Translations under genes and position numbers: made by a program | Shown: positions 36,578 through 46,817 of the stretch, piece by piece | Position numbering within the stretch: the first letter of the stretch is position 1 | Layout of the letters: each line of letters begins with the position of its first letter | Source: Chitinophaga pinensis | GTDB lineage: Bacteria > Bacteroidota > Bacteroidia > Chitinophagales > Chitinophagaceae | Assembly: GCF_007896845.1 (NCBI RefSeq) | Contig: NZ_VOHS01000002.1 | Coordinates: forward strand, 248,001 to 312,000 | Length of the DNA stretch: 64,000 nt | Direction: 5' to 3' | The notes under the pieces: generated by a model | What the model saw: only the letters and a program-made list of their open reading frames with translations | What the model was told of the DNA's origin: nothing | The model's database searches: none

Positions 36578-38023
36578 CTATTTTTTACGGTAATCCAGTG
36601 CAGGTTCTCTGTTACCCAGCATGGCTTCATATTTAAAAGCAGGTCCCTGTCTCGTTTTCAGCTCCTCTTTAGCGGTTGTTAATACAGCAGGATCATTGAA
36701 CAGATCATAAGCTGTAAGGGCAATCGTTTTGGCTGCAATCATCATCCCTTTCGCACCAATACTGGTACCGGCTGCTGCCACATTCTGCCAGCTATGCCCG
36801 GAAGATCCCGGTACAAAGGTAGCCGTAGAAATACCAGCAGTCGGTGTTACCCAGCTTACATCCGCCACATCTGAAGAGGCGCCGCCACGGATACCCGTTT
36901 CAATGACGAAAGGCTGTACAGTACTGGTCGTCTTATCCAGATCGGGCAATTTTGATTTATCTACTAAAGTGGATTGTATCTTTTGTGCGAAAGCTCTTTC
37001 TTCAGAGGTGTAAACATATCCTCCCACCTGTCTGAGATTCGTATCCATTATTCTGGACAATGCCTCATTCGGCAACATGTTATACACACCACCAATCACT
37101 TCATACTTCATCGTCGTACCCGTTCCCATGGCTGCACCTTCTGCGGCTTTCACCAATCTTTCCCACACATCCTTCACTACCTGCATATCCGGATGCCGTA
37201 CATAATAATACACTTCTGCAAAAGCTGGCACCACATTCGGCGCGTCGCCTCCTTTCGTGATCACATAATGAATACGCGTATGATCAGGTACATGCTCTCT
37301 CATCATATTGACCATGAAATCCATCGCTTCCACTGCATCTAACGCAGACCTGCCTTTTTCAGGGGCACCTGATGCATGTGACGCAGCTCCATAGAAACGG
37401 AACTTCGCATTCTTGTTGGACATCCATGGATAAGTGGCAGCGGAATTATCATTGCCGGGATGCCAGTGCAATACAGCATTCACATCATCAAATAATCCTG
37501 CTCTTACCATGTATACCTTACCTGAACCGCCTTCTTCCGCCGGACAACCATATACCCTGATCGTACCCTTTCCATTATGTGCTTTCAACCAGTTCTTTAC
37601 ACTCACTGCTGCGGCAACAGATGCTGTACCAAACAGATTATGACCGCATCCATGTCCGGCACCTCCTTCCTCTATTGCATGTTGCTGCGGCTCATCTGTC
37701 TGCGACAAACCGGGTAATGCATCATATTCAGCCAGTATGCCTATCACCGGCTGACCACTACCATAACTGGCTACAAAAGCAGTAGGAATACCAGCAATCC
37801 CTTTCTTTACCGTAAAACCTTCCTTTTCTAACACAGATTCCAGTAAAGCGGAACTCTTCTCCTCCTGATAACCTACTTCTGCATATCCCCAGATCTTTTT
37901 TGAGATGTCTGCATAGGTAGCGGACTGTTTATCAAGATAAGCGGTGATCGCCTGTTTGTCCTTGTCCTGCGCAACTGCCAGTACAGGCAAACAACTTAAT
38001 AAGGGAATGATCAGTTTTCTCAT
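36578..38023 (-). CDS. Secreted M20 family amidohydrolase (AbgB-like)
   Basis: A 481-residue metallohydrolase with a signal peptide (LLSCLPVLAVAQ). Metal-site motifs are present: ILAEYDALPG, GHGCGHNLFG and GCPAEEGG, with HWHPG further on, and an inserted dimerisation domain about residues 215-330. The family (M20, AbgB/amidohydrolase branch) cleaves amide bonds of p-aminobenzoyl-glutamate, N-acyl amino acids or dipeptides. Its ATG overlaps the stop of the preceding M14 gene by four bases and the next M14 gene starts 5 bases on, so the three are translationally coupled. Export to the periplasm fits processing of imported peptides or conjugates. Confidence 0.9.
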   Translation of the reverse strand: MRKLIIPLLSCLPVLAVAQDKDKQAITAYLDKQSATYADISKKIWGYAEVGYQEEKSSALLESVLEKEGFTVKKGIAGIPTAFVASYGSGQPVIGILAEYDALPGLSQTDEPQQHAIEEGGAGHGCGHNLFGTASVAAAVSVKNWLKAHNGKGTIRVYGCPAEEGGSGKVYMVRAGLFDDVNAVLHWHPGNDNSAATYPWMSNKNAKFRFYGAASHASGAPEKGRSALDAVEAMDFMVNMMREHVPDHTRIHYVITKGGDAPNVVPAFAEVYYYVRHPDMQVVKDVWERLVKAAEGAAMGTGTTMKYEVIGGVYNMLPNEALSRIMDTNLRQVGGYVYTSEERAFAQKIQSTLVDKSKLPDLDKTTSTVQPFVIETGIRGGASSDVADVSWVTPTAGISTATFVPGSSGHSWQNVAAAGTSIGAKGMMIAAKTIALTAYDLFNDPAVLTTAKEELKTRQGPAFKYEAMLGNREPALDYRKK

Positions 38024-40752
38024 TTATACAGTTGATTGAACAGTAATTTGAATGTACCGTGCGACTGACCACGGAACGTGATTTCCGGGCCAAATGCATA
38101 CAGTGTTCCCGCTCCTACCGGCACAGCGAATGCCGCAATACCATCTTTCAGATATTGTTGTCCCCAGGCCCATCCACTATGTAATGGCGTCGCCGTAGAG
38201 AACCAGATCAGTTTACGCATACCTGCGCCAGCAGCCCCATTGGTAAATCTGAATACAGGACTTCTGTCAAAATATACATCATTCTTCGCAGGCATACCCC
38301 AGTTCTCCGCTGCTGTGGTATCAAGATCTGCAATCAACAGACTACCCGGTATATAATATTTTGTACCCGGTAATGGCTTCAGTTCACCTTTCTTATTCTT
38401 CTCTGTCAACGCGTTTTCTACAGGCAGTTTCAGATGATAAGCCAGATTGGTACTGGTACCGATCGTTACGATCTTTCCACCTGCTTCCAGAAATTGTTTT
38501 AATTGTGGGATAGACGTATCCTTGTTGATCCTGCCCAGCCATGGTTTAAATTCATCTGATAACTCCTCAGGCTTTGGCAATTTACCAAACCAGTAATCAC
38601 TCTTCTTAGGTTTGCCCGTATCAGGAATAGCTCCTGTCACAAAGATCAGCATGTCATATTTCTTACGCAGATTACCTTTATCCACCTCCTGTGAATAAAG
38701 AAAGTCATAAGAATAATGATACTGTTCCATCAACCAGCTTAGCCATCCCGCAGGAATAGAACCACCATACGTATTCCATATACCAATGCGCAAAGGCGAC
38801 ACTCCTTTCAGCTTAGCAGGCACAATATCTGCCGCACTCACAACAATACCCAGTTCCGTTGTTGCCTTACTCAGAATACTCTCACTCTTTGCACCCGCCG
38901 GCACATAGAAAATACCTTTATCAGTACGGGATACTTTAACACCTGCTTTCAGCAGATCATTCACCGCAATAAATGCATTATTGGCAGCAGGATCAATCAA
39001 ATAACCTTTCTTCACAACAGGTAATGTTGTTGATAAAGGTGATTCTACCTGTCCGTAAGGCAATGCTGTAAGTGGTCCGTCAAAGGCGGTCAGTATACGA
39101 TCAAACTGCACCCCCATCTGATAAGCGAGGGTCCATCCGGCAGCGTCATAAGGACGGATCGGCGGTCCACCTGCATACTGGAAATCATTAGGATGATCCT
39201 GTGGTTCAAACATATCGATTACATGCGGACGAAAAGCCTGCGCAGTCTTTACGACATAAGAACCCGCCGGATACTGTTTACCATTTACACTGAAGGTAGC
39301 GTTTGCCTTGTGAATAGTAATACCGGAACGACTCAGAGCATTGATGAATTTCACAGCAGTAGGAAAGTCCGGCTGATCTGCGGAAATAATATACGCGCGT
39401 GCATCCCGATAATCAGGATTCTTCAATACACCTGCATAGTATTTAGTCGCGATGGTATCTTCTCTTCCGAAAGAAAACTCTCCGCCGCCTGTCTCTCCCT
39501 CTGTGGTAGAATCATTCTTTTTATCAAATTTGTAGGCTGTACGAATAGAGTCTACATAACGGGGATAAAAGGTCCAGTGGTCAGCGCTACCACGCTCGAT
39601 ACCATTCTTACCCATCCGGTAAATATTAAACAACAGCTCACTTCTGTAACGTGCCGCGTAATCTAACACAGCATAATTCAGGGATACAGAATAATCTATC
39701 GACTGACGGAAATGCCATTCCTGCGGCACAATCGGATTGGGTGTTGCACCATTGGGAATCAACCTGTCAGGTACTAATGGTACCGTCTCAGGTGTTGGTC
39801 CGCCGATAATTTCTGTCAGCAGTCCAATCATGTTATGAAAGTAAGGTGTAGTACGCAGCCCTCCATTCCACCAGGTGGAAAAAGTAGATCCGTTCCGTTG
39901 TGTATAACCGGGTTTATTCTCTGCATTCAGCCTGTTATTCATGGCTGCGCCTACAGCATCTATACTTGTTACTATCAGAGGATCATAAATGTGATTGAAA
40001 GGATCACGGTAAGGAGGTCCTGCCAATACAGAACCCGCAGGGCCGCGCTGATGATGGTTGTACATGATCTGCGGAATCCACTCAACAAATAACTGCCGGC
40101 TGATATTCTGACTCTCCTTCATGTTCATCATGTAGAAGTCCCTGTTATTATCATGGCCTACATATTTCTCATACAGACGGGGAATATTCAATGCTCTTTT
40201 CTTCGGATCTGTCGTCCGCATATACCAGTTGGACACCAGTTCCTGTCCGTCAGGGTTTGCATGTGTCAGCAGGATAATATCATTCTGCAGAATATTCATG
40301 GTCTCTGCATCTGTACGCGTCACCAACTGGTACATGGTTTCAATCAGCTGATGCGCACCTACTGTTTCTGTAGCATGTAATCCACCGTCTATCCACACCA
40401 CTGCTTTTCCTTCTGCAGATAATTGGCGGGCTGTTTCATCCGTCAGGCCTGCAGCATGTCCCAGCTTCTGTGAGATGTCTTTGTAGCGGTTCAGCGCCTT
40501 GATGTTTTCAGGAGCAGATACGATCAGCATATACTGATGACGTCCTTCTTCTGTCATACCAATATCCACAAGGGCCGTACGATCAGATGCAGCCAGCTTC
40601 TTAAAATAAGCTTCCGTTTGCGTGTAAGTGGCTAACTGATAATCATCACCAATGTTAAAACCAAAATGCTCCTTTGGAGAAGGCACTGTCTGTGCCAGGG
40701 CCGTAGCTGCAGATAATAGCAGCGACAGCATACCGTAGAATTTTCTTGCCAT
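38020..40752 (-). CDS. Secreted M14 family zinc carboxypeptidase, paralogue 2
   Basis: A 910-residue protein with the same architecture as the 923-residue enzyme: signal peptide, M14 domain with H126 and E129 in DGGLHATE, NNR, YNHHQRGP and LLTEIIGGPTPE, then a C-terminal amidotransferase-like domain. Long stretches are nearly identical between the two (e.g. HFGFNIGDDYQLATYTQT), so they arose by duplication around the M20 gene. It is the first of three hydrolase genes after the lipoprotein gene, 9 bases downstream of it. Confidence 0.92.
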   Translation of the reverse strand: MARKFYGMLSLLLSAATALAQTVPSPKEHFGFNIGDDYQLATYTQTEAYFKKLAASDRTALVDIGMTEEGRHQYMLIVSAPENIKALNRYKDISQKLGHAAGLTDETARQLSAEGKAVVWIDGGLHATETVGAHQLIETMYQLVTRTDAETMNILQNDIILLTHANPDGQELVSNWYMRTTDPKKRALNIPRLYEKYVGHDNNRDFYMMNMKESQNISRQLFVEWIPQIMYNHHQRGPAGSVLAGPPYRDPFNHIYDPLIVTSIDAVGAAMNNRLNAENKPGYTQRNGSTFSTWWNGGLRTTPYFHNMIGLLTEIIGGPTPETVPLVPDRLIPNGATPNPIVPQEWHFRQSIDYSVSLNYAVLDYAARYRSELLFNIYRMGKNGIERGSADHWTFYPRYVDSIRTAYKFDKKNDSTTEGETGGGEFSFGREDTIATKYYAGVLKNPDYRDARAYIISADQPDFPTAVKFINALSRSGITIHKANATFSVNGKQYPAGSYVVKTAQAFRPHVIDMFEPQDHPNDFQYAGGPPIRPYDAAGWTLAYQMGVQFDRILTAFDGPLTALPYGQVESPLSTTLPVVKKGYLIDPAANNAFIAVNDLLKAGVKVSRTDKGIFYVPAGAKSESILSKATTELGIVVSAADIVPAKLKGVSPLRIGIWNTYGGSIPAGWLSWLMEQYHYSYDFLYSQEVDKGNLRKKYDMLIFVTGAIPDTGKPKKSDYWFGKLPKPEELSDEFKPWLGRINKDTSIPQLKQFLEAGGKIVTIGTSTNLAYHLKLPVENALTEKNKKGELKPLPGTKYYIPGSLLIADLDTTAAENWGMPAKNDVYFDRSPVFRFTNGAAGAGMRKLIWFSTATPLHSGWAWGQQYLKDGIAAFAVPVGAGTLYAFGPEITFRGQSHGTFKLLFNQLYK

Positions 40753-40761
40753 AAGTCAGTT

Positions 40762-41382
40762 TTACTGTTTCTTGAATCTGACACCTACTCTGCAATCACC
40801 GGGTTCTCCACGTGATTCATCGCATATATTGTTGAAGAATGTGACTATTCTGCGGCCATCTTCCAGGTTGAGTATAAACTTGAAGAGAAAATAGTCATTT
40901 ACTGCTACAACTCCAAGCGATACATTATTCATCTCCGCCAATTGGGCTGCTGTAAAGGAATACGATTTTGGAAAGGTTGTCACCGTCTCATATAGCTTAT
41001 CCTTTGTACCGATAATACTCGGTAAAGGGAACTGTGCAATGTTCGGATATTGATTACCCGGAGAAGAAATCACCAGCGGATAAGCAGGTACACTGGACTC
41101 TGCTTTATTATAACTGCTATACACTTCAATGGACTTCACAACTGCCTTATCAAAGCCAGCCCAGTTGAGTGAGAAGGCAAAGGTCTGATCGGCGAGTGCC
41201 GGATCATTGAGATTGAAGAAGGCGACTTTACCCGCCTGTCTTGTTGGCAATGCTGTTTTTGTCGTATCGATCGTTACAACAGGTACAGCGGTATATTCAT
41301 ATTGCTCCCATTCATAGTCTGCCTTTTTACACGAATTAATCCCTGCGTAGATGATCAGTATAGCTATTATCAGATATCTCAT
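40762..41382 (-). CDS. Hypothetical surface lipoprotein of the susCD operon
   Basis: A 206-residue protein with a lipoprotein signal (IIYAGINSCKK, cysteine near residue 18). The mature part looks beta-rich (AVPVVTIDTT, FAFSLNWAGFDKAV). It lies between susD and the first peptidase gene with gaps of 22 and 9 bases. By position it is the SusE/F-like extra surface-binding lipoprotein of the system, but no sequence family was recognised. Confidence 0.75.
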   Translation of the reverse strand: MRYLIIAILIIYAGINSCKKADYEWEQYEYTAVPVVTIDTTKTALPTRQAGKVAFFNLNDPALADQTFAFSLNWAGFDKAVVKSIEVYSSYNKAESSVPAYPLVISSPGNQYPNIAQFPLPSIIGTKDKLYETVTTFPKSYSFTAAQLAEMNNVSLGVVAVNDYFLFKFILNLEDGRRIVTFFNNICDESRGEPGDCRVGVRFKKQ

Positions 41383-41404
41383 GTGTTATAATTTTGCGTG
41401 ATAG

Positions 41405-43015
41405 TTATTTATCCCAGAATACAGGTGTTGTCTGCTGCGCGATTTGCAATGCACCGGCATTCTCTCCCAGACTTGTATTGGCAGATAATTCTGTCTGCGA
41501 ATAGTATAGTCTCAGCGGGAAGGAGTTCAGCGGCGATAACGGCGCACGTAATACCGGCAAACCTGTTCTGCGATAATCATTATAGGCCTCCATACCATTC
41601 CCGTAACAGGCAATGTATTTCTGCGTCATCACCATATTCATTTTACCTGCTGCATCAGCCGCATCATAGGCTGTCAGCAGTTTACCCACAAAACCATTGA
41701 TTGCAGCAGGCGATAAGGCCACTCCTCCGTTAGCAGCACCATAAGTACTGATATTGTTCAGATGAGCAGTGACCCCATCTGCAAAATTCTGTCGTGCATC
41801 ATCACCTGTATTTAACGCAAGCGCAGCTTCTGCACGGATGAGTTTTACCATCGCATTGGTCAATAAGGGTATAACACCTGCACCTGTACCATCTGAAGTG
41901 GCTACTACCTTTAATGTTGCTGTAGCGCCCGTGTTGCTCAGATAACTATAGGTGTCAGGTATGTTGTTGATGAGTGCATTATCATATAAACCACCAGCAG
42001 GAAAGACACCAAAAGTAGAACGTCTGTTCAGATCAGCCGGAGCAGCAGTACCATCACCCGGGTTACGTCCATAGTATCCATTACTGTTTGTAGAGTTATT
42101 CAGACCAGCTGTAGCATTCTGCCGATAGATAAAGTAACGCAGACGTGGATCATCATTATTGAACAGCAGATCTATAAACGACTGACACATATAGAAGTTC
42201 TTGCTGGACTGATATTCTGACCGATGCCACGGATGACGGTTGTTAGGATTTTGCGCTGCACCAAACCTGAATGTGTAGTCAGTAGTATTGGAATTGGTCG
42301 TACCTCCTATCAACGTAGCGGGATTACTGATCAATCCCTGAATAGCCGTTGTCGATCTTGCCGGATCAACCAGTCTTATCTGGTTGTATAACTTTAATTT
42401 CAGTGAATTCGCCAGACTAACCCATGAGGTTTTCAGTCCGTTATAAATCATATCTGCACTGGAAGGCACCAATGTAGTCGCTGATACTTTCCCTGCATCC
42501 TGTAAAGCTTCTTCTATCAATGTCAGTACATGCTCATAGATATCCACTCCTTTATCCAGCGGCGGACTCACAGTCTGTTGTCCTTTCTCAGCTTCCGAAT
42601 AAGGAATATCTCCCCACATATCTACCATGAGACTCACCAAATATGCCTTTTCTATTTTTGCAATGCTGACATAGCCCCATTCCTGTTGCGCTGTTCCACT
42701 GGCAATAATGGATTCAAGGTCATTCAGCGTCTGACTGTAAAAGCCATCCCATGGATCATCAAAACTGGTACCCTGCTGCTGATAACGACTCAGGTCACCA
42801 GAAGATACCATGTGTTGCATGAATGTAGATGTACCACTATTCAGTTCGTACATGTTAGCAGCCATAGATACTTCTGTAGATGGCAGCAACAGGGACAGCT
42901 GCGCTGTAGTCGGGTTATTGGGATCGGTGTTAATATCGACAAACTTATTACAGGCGCCTGTTATCAGTGCAAAGCTGCTTAGCAGTAATGTATATGTTGT
43001 ATGTTTCAGTTGCAT
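41405..43015 (-). CDS. SusD/RagB-like nutrient-binding outer-membrane lipoprotein
   Basis: A protein of about 536 residues with a lipoprotein signal (SSFALITGACNKF) and the start of the SusD-like group 2 family (FVDINTDPNNPTTAQ). It has helical TPR-like repeats and a large C-terminal region with NDPRLRYFIYRQN and MEAYNDYRRTGLP. It caps the SusC-type channel from outside and presents the nutrient. The ATG at 43015 is preferred to one at 43060, which would place 15 extra residues before the signal. It starts 32 bases after the susC stop. Confidence 0.93.
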   Translation of the reverse strand: MQLKHTTYTLLLSSFALITGACNKFVDINTDPNNPTTAQLSLLLPSTEVSMAANMYELNSGTSTFMQHMVSSGDLSRYQQQGTSFDDPWDGFYSQTLNDLESIIASGTAQQEWGYVSIAKIEKAYLVSLMVDMWGDIPYSEAEKGQQTVSPPLDKGVDIYEHVLTLIEEALQDAGKVSATTLVPSSADMIYNGLKTSWVSLANSLKLKLYNQIRLVDPARSTTAIQGLISNPATLIGGTTNSNTTDYTFRFGAAQNPNNRHPWHRSEYQSSKNFYMCQSFIDLLFNNDDPRLRYFIYRQNATAGLNNSTNSNGYYGRNPGDGTAAPADLNRRSTFGVFPAGGLYDNALINNIPDTYSYLSNTGATATLKVVATSDGTGAGVIPLLTNAMVKLIRAEAALALNTGDDARQNFADGVTAHLNNISTYGAANGGVALSPAAINGFVGKLLTAYDAADAAGKMNMVMTQKYIACYGNGMEAYNDYRRTGLPVLRAPLSPLNSFPLRLYYSQTELSANTSLGENAGALQIAQQTTPVFWDK

Positions 43016-43047
43016 AATGAAGTCATTTGAGTGATGAATATCCCTTA

Positions 43048-46000
43048 TCAGAAGGAGCACCTTAAATTGACACCGAATCTCTTGGTAGTAGGTACTGACA
43101 GGTTATCATATCCCTGTGAGTTACCCACACCCAATGAACTTACTTCCGGATCGAAGTTGCTGTACTTAGGGAAGTTAGGCGCGTTGTACCAGAGGTTTCT
43201 GCCGGACAGTGATATGCTGGCTGAACCAAACGGCGTATTGCCAAGGAAACTCTTCGGGAATTCAAAAGCAAGCGAGACTTCACGTAAACGGAATACGGTC
43301 GCGTCAAAAACAGAACCTTCATTCACACCACCGGGGCCCATACCACCATTGAAGAAATGGTCTTCATAAGAGATGGCAACATTGTTGGGGATCTTCTGTC
43401 CGCGTTCATCTTTTAGTGCCGTTAGTGTATTGATATCTCCCAGTACACCCGGTGACACTATCTGAAACTCACGTTCTTCTGTGTCTCTTGTCACACCGCG
43501 GGACATCATTTGTCCGACTGTGTTGGAATACATTTGTCCACCTTGTTTCCAGTCAAACAATACATTGAGTGTAAGACTTTTGTATCTGAAGGTATTGGCA
43601 ATACCAAGGATAAAATCAGGGTTGGGATTACCAATGGCCTTCAATGCACCTGATACCAGCGGTTTACCGGAGCTGGGATCGATCAGTATATTTCCTTCCT
43701 CATCACGCGCATAGGCAGTACCCTGTATCAGGCCATAAGGCTGGCCTACAATATGTACGCTGCTTGTACCATTGGTACCACCATAACTAAAGCTTTCATA
43801 TCCACCGAGATCTTTGATCATATTCCGGTTGCGGGTAAAGTTGGCATTGATATCCCAGTTAAACCCATTGGCGGTTTTGACAGGTACCGCTGTAAATCCG
43901 ATCTCAATGCCTTTATTGGTCGCCTCTCCCAGATTCAGTATCTGTGTGGTATAACCGGAAGAAGGTGCTGCAGTCACTTCAAATATCTGCGAAGTACTAC
44001 GCTTGTTATAGTAAGTAAAGTCGATCCCGATACGGTTATCGAAGAACTGTAATTCACCGCCTAATTCCAGTTCAGTAATGAACTCAGGTTTAAGATTACT
44101 ATTGGTCAGCAGATTGGATTGCGTAACGATATTATACGTAGCCCCATTGGCAGGTGTAAAAGGCAGGCCTACATTGGAAGGCGTTGTGCTTCCCCCCAGT
44201 ATCGCATTGATCTGATAAAAGTTCGCTGTCTGATAAGGAGAAGCTTCATTACCTACCCGTGTATAACCTGCCCTTACTTTACCAAAGTTGAGGATCTCCT
44301 TGTTCAGATGTAATGCCTCTGTAAAGACCAGTGAACCATTCACACCACCATAGAAATAACTGCGGTTATTAGCTGGCAATGTTGATGACACATCATTACG
44401 TCCTACCAGGTTCAATGAAGCAAAGTTCTTGTAGTCGAATGTGATATCTGTAAAGAAAGCGTAGTATCTCTGCTTTAACAGATTCCTGTTATTAGTCAGT
44501 TGTACACCTGTCACAGAACTGGTATTATTCATATCATGCAGATCTGCTACAATGATATTATCACCGTAAAAAGCTTTCCTGTCTGTCAGGCGCTGATTCA
44601 CGTTATTACCAAGGATGGCGCGGACAGAGATATCAGGCGTCACGGCATGTGTCGCTGTTAATAACAGGGTGTTATCCAATTCCTGTCTGTAGATATTATC
44701 ACTGGTGATGCTACCGTTTGCATAGGATGCAGAACCTTTTCCTCTTACACTGAGTCTTCTGTCAGTATAGGCGTTGAAGCCGATGGTATTCTGCACGTTG
44801 AGCCAGGGGAAAGGGTCAAAACCTACGATCAGATTACCGTAATAACGGTCTACGTCACTTTTACTCGGACTATGTTTAACAGACCAATACGGATTATCCA
44901 CACCCGTATAATCATATACGTTACTACCATCTATCGGATTCTCAAAGGGATAATTAGTAAGGTCGTAGCTGGTTGGTACATACATCAATGTAGACATGAT
45001 AGAACCAGTCAATCCGCCGACCGGTGGTGTTTTCTGACGGGTGGTCACATAGTTGATCGAACCACTTGCATAGAATTTATTTTCAAGACGGATATTCCCG
45101 CCGATATTGACAGAAGTACGTTTTATTTCGTTGCCCGGTACAACACCTCTGTTATCTGTATTTGAGAAACCTGCATTAAAGTTTCCTTTTTCACTACCAG
45201 AAGAAATGGTGATGGCATTCTCATATACACTACCTGTTCTGAAAAAGTTTTTAGCATTCTCTTTAGCATAAGATCTGTAAGGTACCTGTATAGGAGTCAC
45301 ACCATCTGCTTCATAAAACGTAGGAAATACAGCAGACGTGAATTGACGGGTAAGTTGATGCGGGATAGTGGAGCGGGTAGGCAACATGCTGCTGACACCT
45401 TCATATGGCTGGCCCCAGGAAGCATATACACCTTGTCTGTAGTCATTATTTGTTCCTTGTCCGTAGCGCGTCTGATATTCCGGCAAACCGGCTACATCTT
45501 CAATTGCATAGGAAGTATTATAAGTGATCTCAGTGCCTTTACGACTTTTCTTCTTACCAGCTTTCGTGGTGATGATGATAGCACCATTGGCGGCTCTTGA
45601 TCCGTACAAAGCAGCTGCGGCGGCACCTTTCAGTACCGTCATGCTCTGTATGTTATTGGGATCGAGATCGAAAGCACGGTTTGTTACACCTACACCACCA
45701 ACAGAAGAAGAGCCCACATTGGCAAAACTGGAATTATCGAATGGAACACCATCTACGACAAAAAGCGGCTGGTTATTACCATTCAATGATGAGTTACCAC
45801 GGATAGTGATATTGGTGCCACCACCTGCTACGCCACCTGCTGATTGTATATTCACACCAGCTACCTTACCGGTCAATGCACGTACGGGATCGGGTTCAGA
45901 TTTCTGTGCCAGCTTTTCAGCACCAACGGTGCTGACAGAATATCCCAGACTGTTCTTCTGACGTGCGATACCAGCGGCTGTTACAACGATATCGTGTAAT

Positions 46001-46617
46001 TGCTTTACGGCAGCCTGCAGTTTAATGGTGCCTGCCTGAGCTGCACTGATCTCTGTAACATGGTAACCGATCGCTGTAATAACGAGTGTGGCGCCCTGTT
46101 TTACTTTTAGGGTAAATGAGCCATCACCTCCTGATGTGACGCCATTACTGGTACCTTTCTCAACAATCGTAGAGCCGGGGAATGGATCACCGCTCTCACT
46201 GAATACTTTTCCTTTAATCACTGTGTCTGCAGCAGGTGCAGGCAATGATGACATATTGCCTTGTTCACTTTTCTCTTTCAGGATAATAAAATCTTCATTC
46301 ACGACATATCTGATATCCAGTCTGCCCAGTACTTTATCCAGTACTTTGCCCAGTTCTTCTTCTTTAGCGGTGGCTGTAACTTTCCTGTCCATCGCGATAT
46401 GATCAGAACTGTATACAAACTTTACATCGGTTTTAGAGCGGATCTGGTTCAACACCATTTTAAGGCTCATATCGTCAGCCTGCAAAGAGATCTTTTTGTG
46501 CAGGATATTCTGTGCACAGACATGCCGGATGCCTGTAAAAAGCGTCACCACAGTTGTCAGCGAAGTGATAATGACGGATTTGTTCACAAAAGCATGTGTC
46601 TTTACATTTTTGCGCAT
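43048..46617 (-). CDS. SusC/RagA-like TonB-linked outer-membrane transporter with STN domain
   Basis: A 1189-residue TonB-dependent transporter. After the signal come an STN domain (about 40-120; KISLQADDMSLKMVLNQI and DIRYVVNEDFIIL), a carboxypeptidase-regulatory-like domain (about 138-210; KGKVFSESGDPFPGSTI), a plug with the SusC signature (GNNQPLFVVDGVPFDN and YGSRAANGAIIITTKAG) and a 22-strand barrel. The STN domain contacts a FecR anti-sigma factor, which is encoded just upstream. With the SusD-like lipoprotein it should import a nutrient too large for porins; the linked peptidases point to peptides or conjugates. Confidence 0.96.
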   Translation of the reverse strand: MRKNVKTHAFVNKSVIITSLTTVVTLFTGIRHVCAQNILHKKISLQADDMSLKMVLNQIRSKTDVKFVYSSDHIAMDRKVTATAKEEELGKVLDKVLGRLDIRYVVNEDFIILKEKSEQGNMSSLPAPAADTVIKGKVFSESGDPFPGSTIVEKGTSNGVTSGGDGSFTLKVKQGATLVITAIGYHVTEISAAQAGTIKLQAAVKQLHDIVVTAAGIARQKNSLGYSVSTVGAEKLAQKSEPDPVRALTGKVAGVNIQSAGGVAGGGTNITIRGNSSLNGNNQPLFVVDGVPFDNSSFANVGSSSVGGVGVTNRAFDLDPNNIQSMTVLKGAAAAALYGSRAANGAIIITTKAGKKKSRKGTEITYNTSYAIEDVAGLPEYQTRYGQGTNNDYRQGVYASWGQPYEGVSSMLPTRSTIPHQLTRQFTSAVFPTFYEADGVTPIQVPYRSYAKENAKNFFRTGSVYENAITISSGSEKGNFNAGFSNTDNRGVVPGNEIKRTSVNIGGNIRLENKFYASGSINYVTTRQKTPPVGGLTGSIMSTLMYVPTSYDLTNYPFENPIDGSNVYDYTGVDNPYWSVKHSPSKSDVDRYYGNLIVGFDPFPWLNVQNTIGFNAYTDRRLSVRGKGSASYANGSITSDNIYRQELDNTLLLTATHAVTPDISVRAILGNNVNQRLTDRKAFYGDNIIVADLHDMNNTSSVTGVQLTNNRNLLKQRYYAFFTDITFDYKNFASLNLVGRNDVSSTLPANNRSYFYGGVNGSLVFTEALHLNKEILNFGKVRAGYTRVGNEASPYQTANFYQINAILGGSTTPSNVGLPFTPANGATYNIVTQSNLLTNSNLKPEFITELELGGELQFFDNRIGIDFTYYNKRSTSQIFEVTAAPSSGYTTQILNLGEATNKGIEIGFTAVPVKTANGFNWDINANFTRNRNMIKDLGGYESFSYGGTNGTSSVHIVGQPYGLIQGTAYARDEEGNILIDPSSGKPLVSGALKAIGNPNPDFILGIANTFRYKSLTLNVLFDWKQGGQMYSNTVGQMMSRGVTRDTEEREFQIVSPGVLGDINTLTALKDERGQKIPNNVAISYEDHFFNGGMGPGGVNEGSVFDATVFRLREVSLAFEFPKSFLGNTPFGSASISLSGRNLWYNAPNFPKYSNFDPEVSSLGVGNSQGYDNLSVPTTKRFGVNLRCSF

Positions 46618-46817
46618 AGGCCTGTTTTCTTTGTTAGATTTCTGGTTGAATGAGACAAAGGAATTCCCTTACCACGCTTTCACGTAGCATTACAGGGGTT
46701 ATCATTTTCAGCAGAGGCGCCGGGCTTCTGCGTTATCTTTTACGGTTTGTTTTTCTGATCATAGGCGATTTTTTAGTGTGATACTTCCTGATTTTGGTTG
46801 AATTACAGTTCATAGTT

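Noticed and set aside
46711-46731. Imperfect hairpin between fecR and susC as a terminator
   Set aside because: One mismatch in an 8-bp stem and no T-tract on the minus strand.
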